From NCBI GenBank assembly GCA_017403145.1, contig JAFQOO010000009.1:90890-154889 (forward strand): a DNA stretch of 64,000 nt, read 5' to 3'. The stretch is from Clostridia bacterium. GTDB lineage: Bacteria > Bacillota > Clostridia > Christensenellales > DTU072. Below the pieces are notes generated by a model. It worked only from the letters and a program-made list of their open reading frames with translations, searched no databases and had not been told where the DNA came from. This document shows, piece by piece, positions 15,430 to 24,576 of this stretch (its first letter is position 1; every line of letters starts with the position of its first letter). Both the position numbers and the translations under genes were made by a program.

Positions 15430-16440
15430 ATGATAGTAACCGTCAAAAATCAATGTAGCAAACGCGAGTTCGATAAACTCATTTCTTGGATTAAATCACT
15501 TGGACTAGATACTCACGTATCTGCTGGTGCGAACGCAACCGTTATAGGTTTGATAGGCGACACCTCTAGAGTAGATATCGAACTATTACATTCTTTGGAA
15601 ATAGTAGAAGCTGTTACCCGTATCCAAGAGCCTTTTAAAAATGCTAATAGGAAATTCCACCCCGAAGATAGTATTATCGACGTTAAAGGAGTAAAGTTTG
15701 GCGGAACCCATTTTCCCATTATTGCAGGTCCTTGTAGTGTAGAAAGTGAAAAACAAGTTATCGAAATTGCAAAGGCTGTTAAAGAAGCTGGTGCAACTAT
15801 GCTTCGTGGCGGAGCGTTTAAACCTCGTACCTCGCCTTATGCATTCCAAGGTATGGGCGTTGATGGTATAAAGATTTTGCAAAAGGCTAGAGAAGAGGTT
15901 GGTCTTCCCATCGTTACCGAAATTATGTCGGAAAAGTATATCGATGCTTTTGAAGACGTTGATATGGTACAAATTGGTGCGCGTAATATGCAAAATTTCG
16001 ACCTTTTAAAAGCAGTAGGTCGTTTGAATAAACCCGTTCTTTTAAAACGTGGTCTTGCAAACACCATACAAGAATGGCTAATGAGTGCCGAATATATTAT
16101 GAGCGAAGGCAATAACAACATTGTTCTTTGCGAGCGTGGTATTCGTACTTTTGAACCTTATACTCGTAATACTTTGGACCTTTCTGCAATTCCGATTTTG
16201 AAGGAAAAAACTCACCTTCCGGTTATTGTTGACCCCTCGCACGCATCGGGACTTTCCCGTCTTGTAAAGCCTATGAGCTTAGCTTCCGTTGGTGCAGGGG
16301 CCGATGGTCTTATCATCGAGGTTCACAACAACCCTGCTAAAGCACTATGCGACGGTGCACAATCTCTTCGTCCCGAACAATTTGCCGACGTTGTCAAGGC
16401 AATCGACGTTATGTTACCTCTTGTAAATAAGGAGAGATAA
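15430..16440 (+). CDS. aroF: DAHP synthase (type I beta, with N-terminal regulatory domain)
   Basis: A 336-residue enzyme that condenses phosphoenolpyruvate and erythrose-4-phosphate to DAHP, the entry step of aromatic biosynthesis. Residues 1-70 form a ferredoxin-like regulatory domain typical of clostridial and Thermotoga enzymes (feedback by Tyr/Phe in that class). The barrel carries [47 protein letters not shown] and VDPSHASG, with the metal-binding Cys in GPCS. SD AGGAG precedes the ATG. It is the first structural gene behind the attenuator; the chain aroF-tyrA-aroA-aroC-aroEK-azlC-azlD has gaps of at most 11 bases. Confidence 0.96.
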   Translation: MIVTVKNQCSKREFDKLISWIKSLGLDTHVSAGANATVIGLIGDTSRVDIELLHSLEIVEAVTRIQEPFKNANRKFHPEDSIIDVKGVKFGGTHFPIIAGPCSVESEKQVIEIAKAVKEAGATMLRGGAFKPRTSPYAFQGMGVDGIKILQKAREEVGLPIVTEIMSEKYIDAFEDVDMVQIGARNMQNFDLLKAVGRLNKPVLLKRGLANTIQEWLMSAEYIMSEGNNNIVLCERGIRTFEPYTRNTLDLSAIPILKEKTHLPVIVDPSHASGLSRLVKPMSLASVGAGADGLIIEVHNNPAKALCDGAQSLRPEQFADVVKAIDVMLPLVNKER

Positions 16441-16441
16441 A

Positions 16442-17305
16442 ATGAAAATCGGTGTAGTTGGCTTAGGTTTGATAGGTGGTTCTCTTGCAAGACAAATTAT
16501 GCGCAATACAGAGCATACCGTTCTTGCGTACGATATTAGCGATGAGGTGCTAAAAAAGGGAGCGCTACTTAACGCATACCACGATATTTTGGATATAAAC
16601 GCCCCCGAGATAGACGTCGATATTCTAATTATCGTTACCAATCCTAGAGCAACTTTAAAGATACTCGATAACGTAGTTCCCCGTATGAAAAGCGGAGCAA
16701 TAATTATGGATTGCGCGGGCATCAAAAAAGAAGTTATCAAAAAAATGGAAGCGCTTAAGCAAACTAGGGAGGACGTCTTCTTTGTGGGCGGACACCCTAT
16801 GGCTGGCAGAGAGTTTTCGGGTGTATCACACTCTACCGCTACTTTGTTTGAGCACGCATATATAATATTAACGCCCGTTGATATGGACGACATTTGCGCC
16901 CTAGAAAGAATGAAGGAGTTCTTCAAAGAGGTCAAGTGTGAGGGAATAACTATATCGGGCTACGATAAGCACGATAAGATTATCGCCTACACTTCCCAAC
17001 TTGCGCACATTATATCATCTTCGTATATCAAGAATCCTTTGTCGAGTGAACACGTGGGATATTCGGCTGGTTCGTTTAGAGATTTAACTAGGGTAGCCAA
17101 GCTTAACGCACCTATGTGGACGGAATTGTTTTTATCGAACAAAAAATATCTTCTTGAAGCAATCAGCGATATTCAACTTAGAATAGAAGAGTACAAGACA
17201 GCTATAGAAAACGACGATGAAGAAAAGCTAATGGAACTTCTTCAAGACGGTACCGAGAAAAAAGAGATAGCCGATAAGAAGGCAAGGGAAAAGAAGCAAT
17301 GTTAG
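16442..17305 (+). CDS. tyrA: Prephenate dehydrogenase
   Basis: A 287-residue NAD(P)-dependent enzyme converting prephenate to 4-hydroxyphenylpyruvate for Tyr synthesis. The N-terminal nucleotide-binding motif VVGLGLIGGSLAR, GGHPMAGRE (prephenate-binding His region), and a helical dimerisation domain including GYSAGSFRDLTRVA are present. There is no C-terminal ACT domain, only a Lys/Glu-rich tail, so feedback at the protein level may be weak and control may rest on the attenuator and AroF. The start is two bases after the aroF stop codon (SD GGAGAG), and its end overlaps aroA by 7 bases. Confidence 0.95.
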   Translation: MKIGVVGLGLIGGSLARQIMRNTEHTVLAYDISDEVLKKGALLNAYHDILDINAPEIDVDILIIVTNPRATLKILDNVVPRMKSGAIIMDCAGIKKEVIKKMEALKQTREDVFFVGGHPMAGREFSGVSHSTATLFEHAYIILTPVDMDDICALERMKEFFKEVKCEGITISGYDKHDKIIAYTSQLAHIISSSYIKNPLSSEHVGYSAGSFRDLTRVAKLNAPMWTELFLSNKKYLLEAISDIQLRIEEYKTAIENDDEEKLMELLQDGTEKKEIADKKAREKKQC

Positions 17306-18546
17306 TTACCGTAAAAAAGTCGAGTTTAAACGGTACGGTAGAGATACCGTCATCCAAATCGGTAGCACATCGTATGATTATAGCGAGTGTCCTTTCGGGC
17401 TCTCGTTCTTCTATAATAGGGAACCTAAAATCCAAAGATATCGTTGCTACTCTTGATTGTATGGAAGGGCTTGGCGCAACTATAATTAAGAACGAAACGG
17501 GTGCTATAATAGATGCAACCACTCTTAAATCGAATAGAAAAATCTTTAACGTAAACGAAAGTGGCTCTACTATGCGTTTTCTTTTACCATTGCTTCCCGT
17601 TTATTTGAACAACTTTAAAATGGTGGGAGAGGGTAGGATAGGCGAGCGTCCCGTGAGTGCTTTGCGTAAGGCTATGGCGGAAAGTGGAGTTAGCGTAGAT
17701 AACGACTATTTACCGGTTAACGTTAGTGGAAAATATAACTCTAATAGCTTTACAGTTGATGCAGGAGTGTCGAGTCAATTTGTAACGGGATTGCTTTTTA
17801 CCCTTGTAGCACTCGGTGGTGGAAAACTAAAAATAGATGGGGAACTAACCTCTAAAGGATACGTTGATATCACCATACAAGTGTTAGAAAAATACGGAGT
17901 AGCGGTTGAGTTCAAGGATAACGAATATAGCGTATCATTGCAGAATGGTATAAATGCTCCTAAAGAAATCAAGGTAAGTGGCGATTGGTCGAGTGCTTGC
18001 TTTTGGATAGTTGCTGGCGTTTTAGCGGGCGATATAACGATTAGTGGCTTGGAGTATCCTGATGCTCAACCCGATAGTATAATACTTTCCGTTATAAAGG
18101 CAATGGGCGGTAACGTTAGTTATGAGCAAGGCTTAGTTAGAGCCAAGAAGAGTGCACTCAAAGCAATCGAATTTGATGCCGACGGTTCTCCAGACATCGT
18201 TCCTATTTTAGCTGTAGCTTGTGCTTGTGCAGAGGGTGTTTCTACAATTACCGGTACTCGTAGGCTAAGGCTAAAGGAAAGCGATAGAGTTAAAGCAGTA
18301 ACGGAAATGCTTTCCGCTTGTGGAGTAAAGGTCGAGAGTGGCGAAAATCATATAAAAATTTGGGGCACTAAAGATATTCAAGGCGGAGTAATCGACTCTG
18401 CTCGCGACCATAGAATTGCTATGAGCGGAATGATACTTGGAACTATGGCGCAAGGTATAACTACTATAAAGGACGTGGAATGTGTATCCAAATCATATCC
18501 CGATTTTATAAAGGACTTCGAAAAGTTAGGTGGTATATATGAATAA
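17299..18546 (+). CDS. aroA: EPSP synthase (3-phosphoshikimate 1-carboxyvinyltransferase)
   Basis: A 415-residue enzyme of the shikimate pathway that joins phosphoenolpyruvate to shikimate-3-phosphate. Key blocks are SSKSVAHRMIIASVL (phosphate-binding Lys/Ser), ESGSTMRFLLPLLP, GRIGERPVSAL (PEP-binding Arg), DASP-like DADGSPDIVPILAVA, RLRLKESDRVKAV and DHRIAMSGMI. The length and motif order fit bacterial AroA. The LLP and SAL blocks differ from the class I motifs NAGT and LGNAGTA, so it may fall in a class II-like group; glyphosate behaviour cannot be judged. It overlaps tyrA at the start and aroC at the end, implying coupled translation. Confidence 0.95.
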   Translation: MLVTVKKSSLNGTVEIPSSKSVAHRMIIASVLSGSRSSIIGNLKSKDIVATLDCMEGLGATIIKNETGAIIDATTLKSNRKIFNVNESGSTMRFLLPLLPVYLNNFKMVGEGRIGERPVSALRKAMAESGVSVDNDYLPVNVSGKYNSNSFTVDAGVSSQFVTGLLFTLVALGGGKLKIDGELTSKGYVDITIQVLEKYGVAVEFKDNEYSVSLQNGINAPKEIKVSGDWSSACFWIVAGVLAGDITISGLEYPDAQPDSIILSVIKAMGGNVSYEQGLVRAKKSALKAIEFDADGSPDIVPILAVACACAEGVSTITGTRRLRLKESDRVKAVTEMLSACGVKVESGENHIKIWGTKDIQGGVIDSARDHRIAMSGMILGTMAQGITTIKDVECVSKSYPDFIKDFEKLGGIYE

Positions 18547-19597
18547 GTTGAAAGTGGAAATCTATGGGGAATCACACGCGGGAAAAATTGGCGTTATCCT
18601 TGGTGGGATACCGGTTGGTTCTAGTATTGACACTCTTAAAATAGACGAGATGCTTGCTAGACGTGGCGCAAGCAATACACCGTGGTCAACCCCTCGTAAG
18701 GAAAAAGACGAGGTTGTTTTCCTAAGAGGAATAGAGAATGGTAAAGTGAGCGGAGAGATAGAAGCTGTTATCTACAATAAGAACACTCGCCCACAAGATT
18801 ATACCAACGTTAAGGTTGTTCCGCGCCCTTCCCACGCAGATTTTGTTTCTTACGTGAAGTATGGCGTTATTCCGTCGGGTGGCGGTAAATGGAGTGGTAG
18901 AATGACCGCACCTCTATGCATAGCCGGTGCTGTTGCCAAAGATTTACTTGAACGCGAAAATATAAAAATAGGTGCCTATATATCGAGCATTGGTAGCATA
19001 AATGGCAAATCATATAAAAATTCCCAAATTAGTGTAGAAGAAATAGAGGCTTGCCATAAAGAGCTTTTACCCACACTTTCTAATAGTCAAGAAATGACTA
19101 GCGAGGTAATGGAGGCAAAGGCTAACGGAGACTCCATAGGCGGTACTATAGAGTGTATAGTATACGGTTTGCCTATAGGTCTTGGAGATAATCTATTCGA
19201 AGGAATGGAAAGTGCCATATCACACTCGGTTTTTGCTGTCCCCGGTGTTAAGGGCATAGAATTTGGAAGCGGATTTGATATAACCAAAATGAATGGTTCA
19301 GTTGCAAACGATGGCTTCGCTGTTGAGGGTAATAAGGTTATAACTCTCACAAATAATTCGGGTGGAATAAATGGTGGATTAACTAATGGAATGCCTTTGA
19401 CTCTCCGTGTCGCCCTTCGTCCCACTCCTTCTATCGCTGTAGAGCAAGATAGTGTAAATCTTGCTACGATGACCAACGAAAAGGTTGTTGTAAAAGGTAG
19501 GCACGACTCTTGTATAGTACCAAGAGCGGTCGCTGCGATTGAGAGTGCGGTGGCAATAGCCGTATACGATAAATATCTAGAATACAAAGGCGAATAA
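18539..19597 (+). CDS. aroC: Chorismate synthase
   Basis: A 352-residue FMN-dependent enzyme that makes chorismate from EPSP, the last shared step. Recognisable regions are YGESHAGKIGVIL, the RPSHADFVSYVKYG and GGGKWSGRMTAPL blocks, GIEFGSGFDI, NNSGGINGGLTNGMPL and HDSCIVPRAVAAIESAVAI. I start at the ATG at 18539, where ATGAATAA overlaps the aroA stop codon, rather than at the in-frame GTG nine bases earlier. The N-terminus lacks the usual SxSG(N)xFRxTTFGESHG form, beginning MNKLKVEIYGESHAG, a variant seen in some clostridial proteins. aroEK follows after two bases. Confidence 0.94.
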   Translation: MNKLKVEIYGESHAGKIGVILGGIPVGSSIDTLKIDEMLARRGASNTPWSTPRKEKDEVVFLRGIENGKVSGEIEAVIYNKNTRPQDYTNVKVVPRPSHADFVSYVKYGVIPSGGGKWSGRMTAPLCIAGAVAKDLLERENIKIGAYISSIGSINGKSYKNSQISVEEIEACHKELLPTLSNSQEMTSEVMEAKANGDSIGGTIECIVYGLPIGLGDNLFEGMESAISHSVFAVPGVKGIEFGSGFDITKMNGSVANDGFAVEGNKVITLTNNSGGINGGLTNGMPLTLRVALRPTPSIAVEQDSVNLATMTNEKVVVKGRHDSCIVPRAVAAIESAVAIAVYDKYLEYKGE

Positions 19598-19599
19598 TT

Positions 19600-20835
19600 A
19601 TGGAATTAAAAGGAAAGTATTTTGTAACAGGTAGAAGCTTGCCTCATACAATGAGTCCCGACATATATATAAGGTTGGGGCTCAACTATGGAGTAAAGGA
19701 ATTTGCTACAGAGGAGGAGTTTATTGCTTGGGTACAAAAGGGGGATTACGACGGATTTAACGTAACCATTCCATATAAGCAAACGATTATTCCTTGTCTA
19801 GACGTTATTTCTCCCGAAGCGGAGGAAATCGGTGCGGTAAATACGGTAGTAAAAAAAGATGGAAAGCTATATGGATACAACACGGACTGTTATGGACTTG
19901 CTCGAAGCCTAATAGAAAGAGGCATAGAGTTGAAGGATAAAAACGTAGCTATATTAGGTACGGGTGGTACTTCTAAATGCGCCTATTACGTTTGTAAAAA
20001 AGCGGGAGCAAAATCAATTAACGTTTGCTCGCGCAAAGGTGGATATAGTTATGCCGATTTGTATGCCGATAATACTGCCGACGTTATAATTAATACAACG
20101 CCGGTTGGAATGTTCCCGAATATAAACGACCAAGTTGTAGAGCTCAAAAAACTTTCAAACGTCAAGGCTGTATACGACGTGGTTTATAATCCTTTGACGA
20201 CCTCTCTTATAGGAGAAGCAAAGAGCTTGGGACTCAAATGTGGTAACGGACTCAATATGCTTATATGGCAAGGAATAAAGGCATATGAGCTTTATACGGA
20301 TTCCATAGTAGAAGATAAGGTTGCCCAAAATATTCTAAACGAGATTTATAACGAGAAGAAGAATTTGGTGCTAATCGGTATGCCCGGCTCCGGTAAATCT
20401 ACTTATGGTAAGTTGATTGCAAAAGAACTAAACAAGGAGTTTTACGACACCGATAAGGTTTTTGAAGAAACCTTTGGTTCTACTCCCAAGCAGGTTATTT
20501 TAGAAAAGGGTGAGCCCGCGTTTAGGGATATGGAAAGTGAGATAGTTGCTACACTTTCCTCCAAGCTTGGCGTTGTAATTGCGACAGGTGGCGGTGCGGT
20601 GCTTCGTGAGAATAATCGCAAGTTACTCAAGGCAAACGGAACGGTCCTTTTTATCGATAGAGATATAAGCCTATTGCCAACAGATGGTCGTCCGCTTTCA
20701 AAAGAGTACGGAGTACAAAAGTTATATGAAGAACGCGAACCTATATATAGGGAAACTGCCGATATAACTATAAAGACCGATGCTACCACCATTATAAAAG
20801 AGGCGGTTAAAGATATAATCGAACTATTAAAATAA
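19600..20835 (+). CDS. aroE-aroK: Shikimate dehydrogenase-shikimate kinase fusion
   Basis: A 411-residue bifunctional protein. Residues 1-245 are AroE: SLPHTMSPDIY (substrate Ser), FNVTIPYK with catalytic Lys, GAVNTVVKKDG, GYNTDCYG, and NADP-fold ILGTGGTSKCAYYVC. Residues about 250-411 are AroK: Walker A GMPGSGKSTYGK, DTDKVFEE, FRDMESE with shikimate-binding Arg, ATGGGAVLRE and DGRPLS. It therefore performs two consecutive steps, dehydroshikimate to shikimate to shikimate-3-phosphate. No frameshift or internal start with SD is visible at the junction. The order AroE-AroK in one chain is known in some bacteria but is not the common arrangement. Confidence 0.95.
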   Translation: MELKGKYFVTGRSLPHTMSPDIYIRLGLNYGVKEFATEEEFIAWVQKGDYDGFNVTIPYKQTIIPCLDVISPEAEEIGAVNTVVKKDGKLYGYNTDCYGLARSLIERGIELKDKNVAILGTGGTSKCAYYVCKKAGAKSINVCSRKGGYSYADLYADNTADVIINTTPVGMFPNINDQVVELKKLSNVKAVYDVVYNPLTTSLIGEAKSLGLKCGNGLNMLIWQGIKAYELYTDSIVEDKVAQNILNEIYNEKKNLVLIGMPGSGKSTYGKLIAKELNKEFYDTDKVFEETFGSTPKQVILEKGEPAFRDMESEIVATLSSKLGVVIATGGGAVLRENNRKLLKANGTVLFIDRDISLLPTDGRPLSKEYGVQKLYEEREPIYRETADITIKTDATTIIKEAVKDIIELLK

Positions 20836-20846
20836 CTACAATTCAA

Positions 20847-21584
20847 ATGGAAAAACTCACTTATAAACAAGGTCTAAAAGACGGAATACCTATTGCACTC
20901 GGATACTTTGCGGTATCCTTTGCTTTTGGTGTTTCGGTGGTAAGTGAGGGAATGGAGTGGTATATAGCTACGGTTATGTCGTTTACCAATTTGACTTCGG
21001 CAGGGCAGTTTGCAGGTGCTACCGTCATTATGGCGATGGGAAGTGTTTTCGAAATACTACTTACTCAGCTTGTTATCAATTCACGTTATTTTTTGATGAG
21101 CATATCCCTCTCGCAGAAACTAGATAAAGATTTTACATTACTCGATAGATTTTTGGTATCCTATGGTATAACCGACGAAATTTTCGGAGTGGCAATATCC
21201 AAAAAGCAAGCGGTATCCAAAGAGTATATGTATGGACTAATACTTTTACCCGTTGTGTTTTGGACTTTAGGCACGTTATCGGGCGCGGTTGCAGGCAATT
21301 TTTTACCGGAAATAATCCTAAATTCTTTAAGTATCGCCTTGTACGCAATGTTTATAGCAATCGTCGTGCCGGCTGGAATGCACGATAAAAAGGTATTTAT
21401 CGTAGTAGCAATTAGCATAGGACTTTCTTGTTTATTCTATTTCACACCCGTGCTAAATACCATTTCAAGTGGCATTGCTTATATAATTTGTGCGTTAGTT
21501 GCATCGGTAATAGGTGCAATTTTCTTCCCGATAAAAGAAGAAAAGGAAGAGCCCGTCAAGGAAAAGGAGGAGCAAAATGGATAG
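20847..21584 (+). CDS. azlC: AzlC-family amino-acid exporter subunit
   Basis: A 245-residue membrane protein of the AzlC/BrnF family, with about 6-7 hydrophobic segments. The N-terminal block DGIPIALGYFAVSFAFG and the central NSRYFLMSISLSQKLD followed by YGITDEIFGVA are characteristic. The C-terminus is charged (EEKEEPVKEKEEQNG). AzlCD/BrnFE pairs export branched-chain amino acids and some analogues. Its position at the end of an operon controlled by Phe/Tyr codons suggests an aromatic substrate here; that is inference. It starts 11 bases after aroEK with no obvious SD, and overlaps azlD by 8 bases. Confidence 0.88.
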   Translation: MEKLTYKQGLKDGIPIALGYFAVSFAFGVSVVSEGMEWYIATVMSFTNLTSAGQFAGATVIMAMGSVFEILLTQLVINSRYFLMSISLSQKLDKDFTLLDRFLVSYGITDEIFGVAISKKQAVSKEYMYGLILLPVVFWTLGTLSGAVAGNFLPEIILNSLSIALYAMFIAIVVPAGMHDKKVFIVVAISIGLSCLFYFTPVLNTISSGIAYIICALVASVIGAIFFPIKEEKEEPVKEKEEQNG

Positions 21585-21897
21585 AATATTATACTCCTTC
21601 CTTATGGTGCTTGCAATGGCGGTTATAACCTATCTAATTAGGCTTATACCGATGATATTATTCAAAAAGAAGATAAAAAATCGTTTTATAAACTCACTTT
21701 TATATTATATTCCCTATGCAGTGCTATCGGCAATGACGTTCCCATTTATAATTTTTTCGTCGGGACACGTGATAAGCGCAGTAGTTGGAACGGTGGTAGC
21801 TTTGGTAGGAGCGTTTACCAAACGTAGCCTAGTAACGACAGCATTGCTTGCTTCGGGCGCTGTTCTAATAGTAGAGCTGATAATTTTAGTAATATAA
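21577..21897 (+). CDS. azlD: AzlD-family small exporter subunit
   Basis: A 106-residue membrane protein with four hydrophobic segments (YSFLMVLAMAVITYLIRLIP, LLYYIPYAVLSAMTFPFI, ISAVVGTVVALVGAF, TALLASGAVLIVELIIL), the normal size and pattern of AzlD/BrnE. The SD (AAGGAGG) lies inside the end of azlC, and the genes overlap, so the two subunits are probably made in equal amounts. It is the last gene of the aro operon; a terminator begins at its stop codon. Confidence 0.88.
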   Translation: MDRILYSFLMVLAMAVITYLIRLIPMILFKKKIKNRFINSLLYYIPYAVLSAMTFPFIIFSSGHVISAVVGTVVALVGAFTKRSLVTTALLASGAVLIVELIILVI

Positions 21898-21920
21898 AAA
21901 AGAGCCTTAGCTCTTTTTTT
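21896..21920. terminator. Terminator between azlD and the GPH transporter gene
   Basis: AAAAAAGAGC (21896-21905) pairs with GCTCTTTTTT (21910-21919), loop CTTA, with T runs usable on either strand. Confidence 0.85.
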
Positions 21921-21944
21921 GTTTAAGAATGATTTTGTTTTAGC

Positions 21945-23495
21945 TTACTCCTCGCTACTAGCAACCTCTAGCATTGCTTGTGCTTCGGCTTCTTGTGCAA
22001 GGCGTATTTCTTCGCGTTTTTTTAGTGCTGCTTCGTGGACTGCCTTTTTCTTTTCTCCGGTGAGGTCGTAGAAGAAGAAGGGAATACCTGCAGCAAGCAT
22101 ACAAATTCCGTGGAATATGGTATAGAAGGCAAGCATCCAAAGTGCTGTTTTAAGGCTGTTTTCGGGGTATACCGTTACGCCTGCAGTATTGGTATAGTGT
22201 GGAAGATATCCAATCAAGTTGTCGCGATAAAGAAGAATAGGTGCAACTGCTTGAACTATTATACCACTTATAGAACCGCCTAGTCCAACTATCCAAGTGT
22301 AGCTTGCATCGTTACGTTTGCCCGTTTTAGCTTCGATTTCTTCAATAATATCGGCACCAAATAGGGTGGGGAGCAAGTTGGAAGCTCCGTATTGGAAGCC
22401 AACTAAGAACATAAATAAGAAGAATAGTATGGTTAATAGAACGTTCGAAGGATTGCTGAATGCAAAGTAACCTACTAGGAATGCAAGGCAGTTGATACAT
22501 ACCGAGTAAATACCGGAGCAAATATATAGGGTACGTTCACTATATTTTTTCATTAGTGCTTTGATAATAAACATACCTACGAATGTACCTACGCCCGTAC
22601 ATATACCAAAGAATAACGTTTGACCGCTCTTGCCGAAAAAGATGATTGCAAGGAAGGGCATCATATAACTTGCTAGTCCTCTAAACGATTTTACAAATTC
22701 GCTTATGATAACTAGTATTGCGTGCTTATTGGTAACGATAGATTTAATATTCTTAAAGGGATTTTCCGGTTTTTTATCATAGGTGGTACGCTCTCGAATA
22801 ACCTTTACGCCAAGTAGCATAGTTATCATACCAACTACCGAGCATATAATTGCGCTCACAAGGTACATCATTTCGTCGTTTTTAATAAGTCCGGGCTTAC
22901 GTAGCATACCAATAACCAAAACTACGACTAGAGGTGCGGAGTTACCTACGGCACTAACGATGCTTCTCCAGCTCATTATGCTGTTGCGCTCTTTATCATC
23001 GGTAGACATAACCATTGCTACCATATTGACCGAGTTGCCTACAGCAGTTAATCCACCATAGACTATAAACAATACGCAAAAGTAAACTATAATCTTGGTT
23101 GCAGAGTCGCTTAGGAAGTTTGGTAGATAGAACGAAAGCGATGTAACTATTGCAAGGGGTACCGAAACTATAAGTATAAGGGGACGGAACTTGCCCATTT
23201 TGGAACGACTGCGGTCTATAACCAAAGCCATACCGAAGCTTATAAAATAGCCCGAAATATTGACTATAGAGTTGATGAGTGATAGATGCTCTTCGGTTAA
23301 AACTCCCGCGCCGATAAAGGTCGAAAGGAATTCTTGACGATAGGAGCCAACCATACCGGTTATCATAGTATAAAAGAATGCGGCAAACAAAAAGGCTATA
23401 AGCTCTTTGTTTTTAACCTGCTTTTCTTTGGGAAGATTTATTTTTTGGCTATCTTCCGCTAGAGTTTCGACCTTTATTTCTGTCGTATTAGTCAT
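21945..23495 (-). CDS. GPH-family sugar:cation symporter
   Basis: A 516-residue transporter with about 12 membrane segments. The MelB-like signatures are DRSRSKMGKFRPLILIVS (loop 2-3) and ERNSIMSWRSIVSAVGNSAP, plus a cytoplasmic Glu/Lys-rich tail. GPH carriers move glycosides, glucuronides or other sugars with Na+ or H+. It faces away from nanA across a 150-base promoter region, so sialic acid or a related sugar is a possible substrate, though no residue proves it. I use the ATG at 23495 (MTNTTEIKV), since GGAGGAG is just upstream; an in-frame codon at 23510 lies before the SD. Confidence 0.85.
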   Translation of the reverse strand: MTNTTEIKVETLAEDSQKINLPKEKQVKNKELIAFLFAAFFYTMITGMVGSYRQEFLSTFIGAGVLTEEHLSLINSIVNISGYFISFGMALVIDRSRSKMGKFRPLILIVSVPLAIVTSLSFYLPNFLSDSATKIIVYFCVLFIVYGGLTAVGNSVNMVAMVMSTDDKERNSIMSWRSIVSAVGNSAPLVVVLVIGMLRKPGLIKNDEMMYLVSAIICSVVGMITMLLGVKVIRERTTYDKKPENPFKNIKSIVTNKHAILVIISEFVKSFRGLASYMMPFLAIIFFGKSGQTLFFGICTGVGTFVGMFIIKALMKKYSERTLYICSGIYSVCINCLAFLVGYFAFSNPSNVLLTILFFLFMFLVGFQYGASNLLPTLFGADIIEEIEAKTGKRNDASYTWIVGLGGSISGIIVQAVAPILLYRDNLIGYLPHYTNTAGVTVYPENSLKTALWMLAFYTIFHGICMLAAGIPFFFYDLTGEKKKAVHEAALKKREEIRLAQEAEAQAMLEVASSEE

Positions 23496-23590
23496 TGTAT
23501 ACTCCTCCAATTACTTCTAAAGTATAATCTAAATACTACGACCTGTCAATATTAAATATAAATCATAGATTTACATTTACCTTTTTTTGC

Positions 23591-23619
23591 TTGACTATAT
23601 TTTTTAGGGGGCGTATACT
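23591..23619 (+). promoter_or_regulatory. Predicted nanA promoter
   Basis: TTGACT (23591-23596), 17-bp spacer, TATACT (23614-23619), leader with AAGGAG before the ATG at 23648. Confidence 0.8.
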
Positions 23620-23647
23620 ACGATTAATGAATTAAGGAGATTGTAAA

Positions 23648-24520
23648 ATGAAAGATTTCAAAGGCATTTATGCAGCACTTTTAACTCCCTTTAACGAAGA
23701 TGGAACCATCAATTTTGATTCCCTCAAGCTTCTAGTTGAACGCAACATCGAAGTTGGTCTTACCGGTATGTACGTTTGTGGCTCAACCGGTGAATCGGTT
23801 ATGATGAGCGAAGAAGAAAGAATTTCTATTCTAAAGTTTGTTAGCGAAGTTAACGCAGGTAGAACCATTCTTATTGCTCACGTAGGTACTATTTCTACCG
23901 ATTCCGCTGTTCGTATGGCTAAAAAGGCAGAAGAATTTGGTTACGATGCAGTTTCTGCAGTAGTACCTTTCTACTTCTCATTCAGCAGTGAAGCAATCAA
24001 GGGATATTATAAAGATATATTGAACGCAACCGAGCTACCTATGATTATCTACAACTTCCCCGGTGCAAATGGTTTTGGCGGTATGCTAGAGCTAGTTGAG
24101 GAAATGATTGATAATCCCAAACTTGTAGGCGTAAAGCACACCAGTGCAAACCTATTCGATTTAGAGCGCTTCAAGAACCTTTCCAAGCCTCTAGTAGTTT
24201 ACAACGGATTTGACGAAATGCTTATCGGCGGACTTTCTATGGGCGCAGACGGTGGCATAGGTTCTACCTATAACTTTATGGGTTCACTCATTCTTGATAT
24301 ATATAACGCATTCAATCGTGGCGATATCAAGTCTGCTCAAGAATACCAAACCAAAGCAAACCGCATTATCGATAGAATGATTCCTTATGGTGTATTCGCT
24401 ATGGAAAAGGCAATCCTTACCTTACAAGGTATTCCTATGGGTAATTGTCGCAAGCCCTTCTTACCTCTTAGTGAAGCAGGTTGGGAAGAAGCAAAGCGCA
24501 TAGTTGAAGAACTAAAATAG
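23648..24520 (+). CDS. nanA: N-acetylneuraminate lyase
   Basis: A 290-residue barrel of the DHDPS/NAL family. The class features are YVCGSTGESVMMSEEER (carboxylate-binding GSTGE), the Schiff-base Lys in LVGVKHTSANLFDLER and the Tyr in IIYNFPG. The block VVYNGFDEMLIGGLSMGADG closely follows sialic acid lyases rather than dihydrodipicolinate synthases. It should split N-acetylneuraminate to N-acetylmannosamine and pyruvate. It has its own promoter and terminator and C-ending codons, which suggests strong expression. The N-acylglucosamine 2-epimerase at 42938 could take the product further, but the genes are 19 kb apart. Confidence 0.9.
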   Translation: MKDFKGIYAALLTPFNEDGTINFDSLKLLVERNIEVGLTGMYVCGSTGESVMMSEEERISILKFVSEVNAGRTILIAHVGTISTDSAVRMAKKAEEFGYDAVSAVVPFYFSFSSEAIKGYYKDILNATELPMIIYNFPGANGFGGMLELVEEMIDNPKLVGVKHTSANLFDLERFKNLSKPLVVYNGFDEMLIGGLSMGADGGIGSTYNFMGSLILDIYNAFNRGDIKSAQEYQTKANRIIDRMIPYGVFAMEKAILTLQGIPMGNCRKPFLPLSEAGWEEAKRIVEELK

Positions 24521-24537
24521 TTAAACCAAGCTAAAAG

Positions 24538-24563
24538 AAACTCTCCGTTTTGGAGAGTTTTTT
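24538..24563 (+). terminator. Terminator after nanA
   Basis: AAACTCTCC (24538-24546) pairs with GGAGAGTTT (24552-24560), loop GTTTT, then TTTG. Confidence 0.87.
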
Positions 24564-24576
24564 GTTTTATTTAGTA

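Noticed and set aside
16414..16935. Minus-strand ORF of 173 residues
   Set aside because: It is antisense to tyrA and has no SD or family features.
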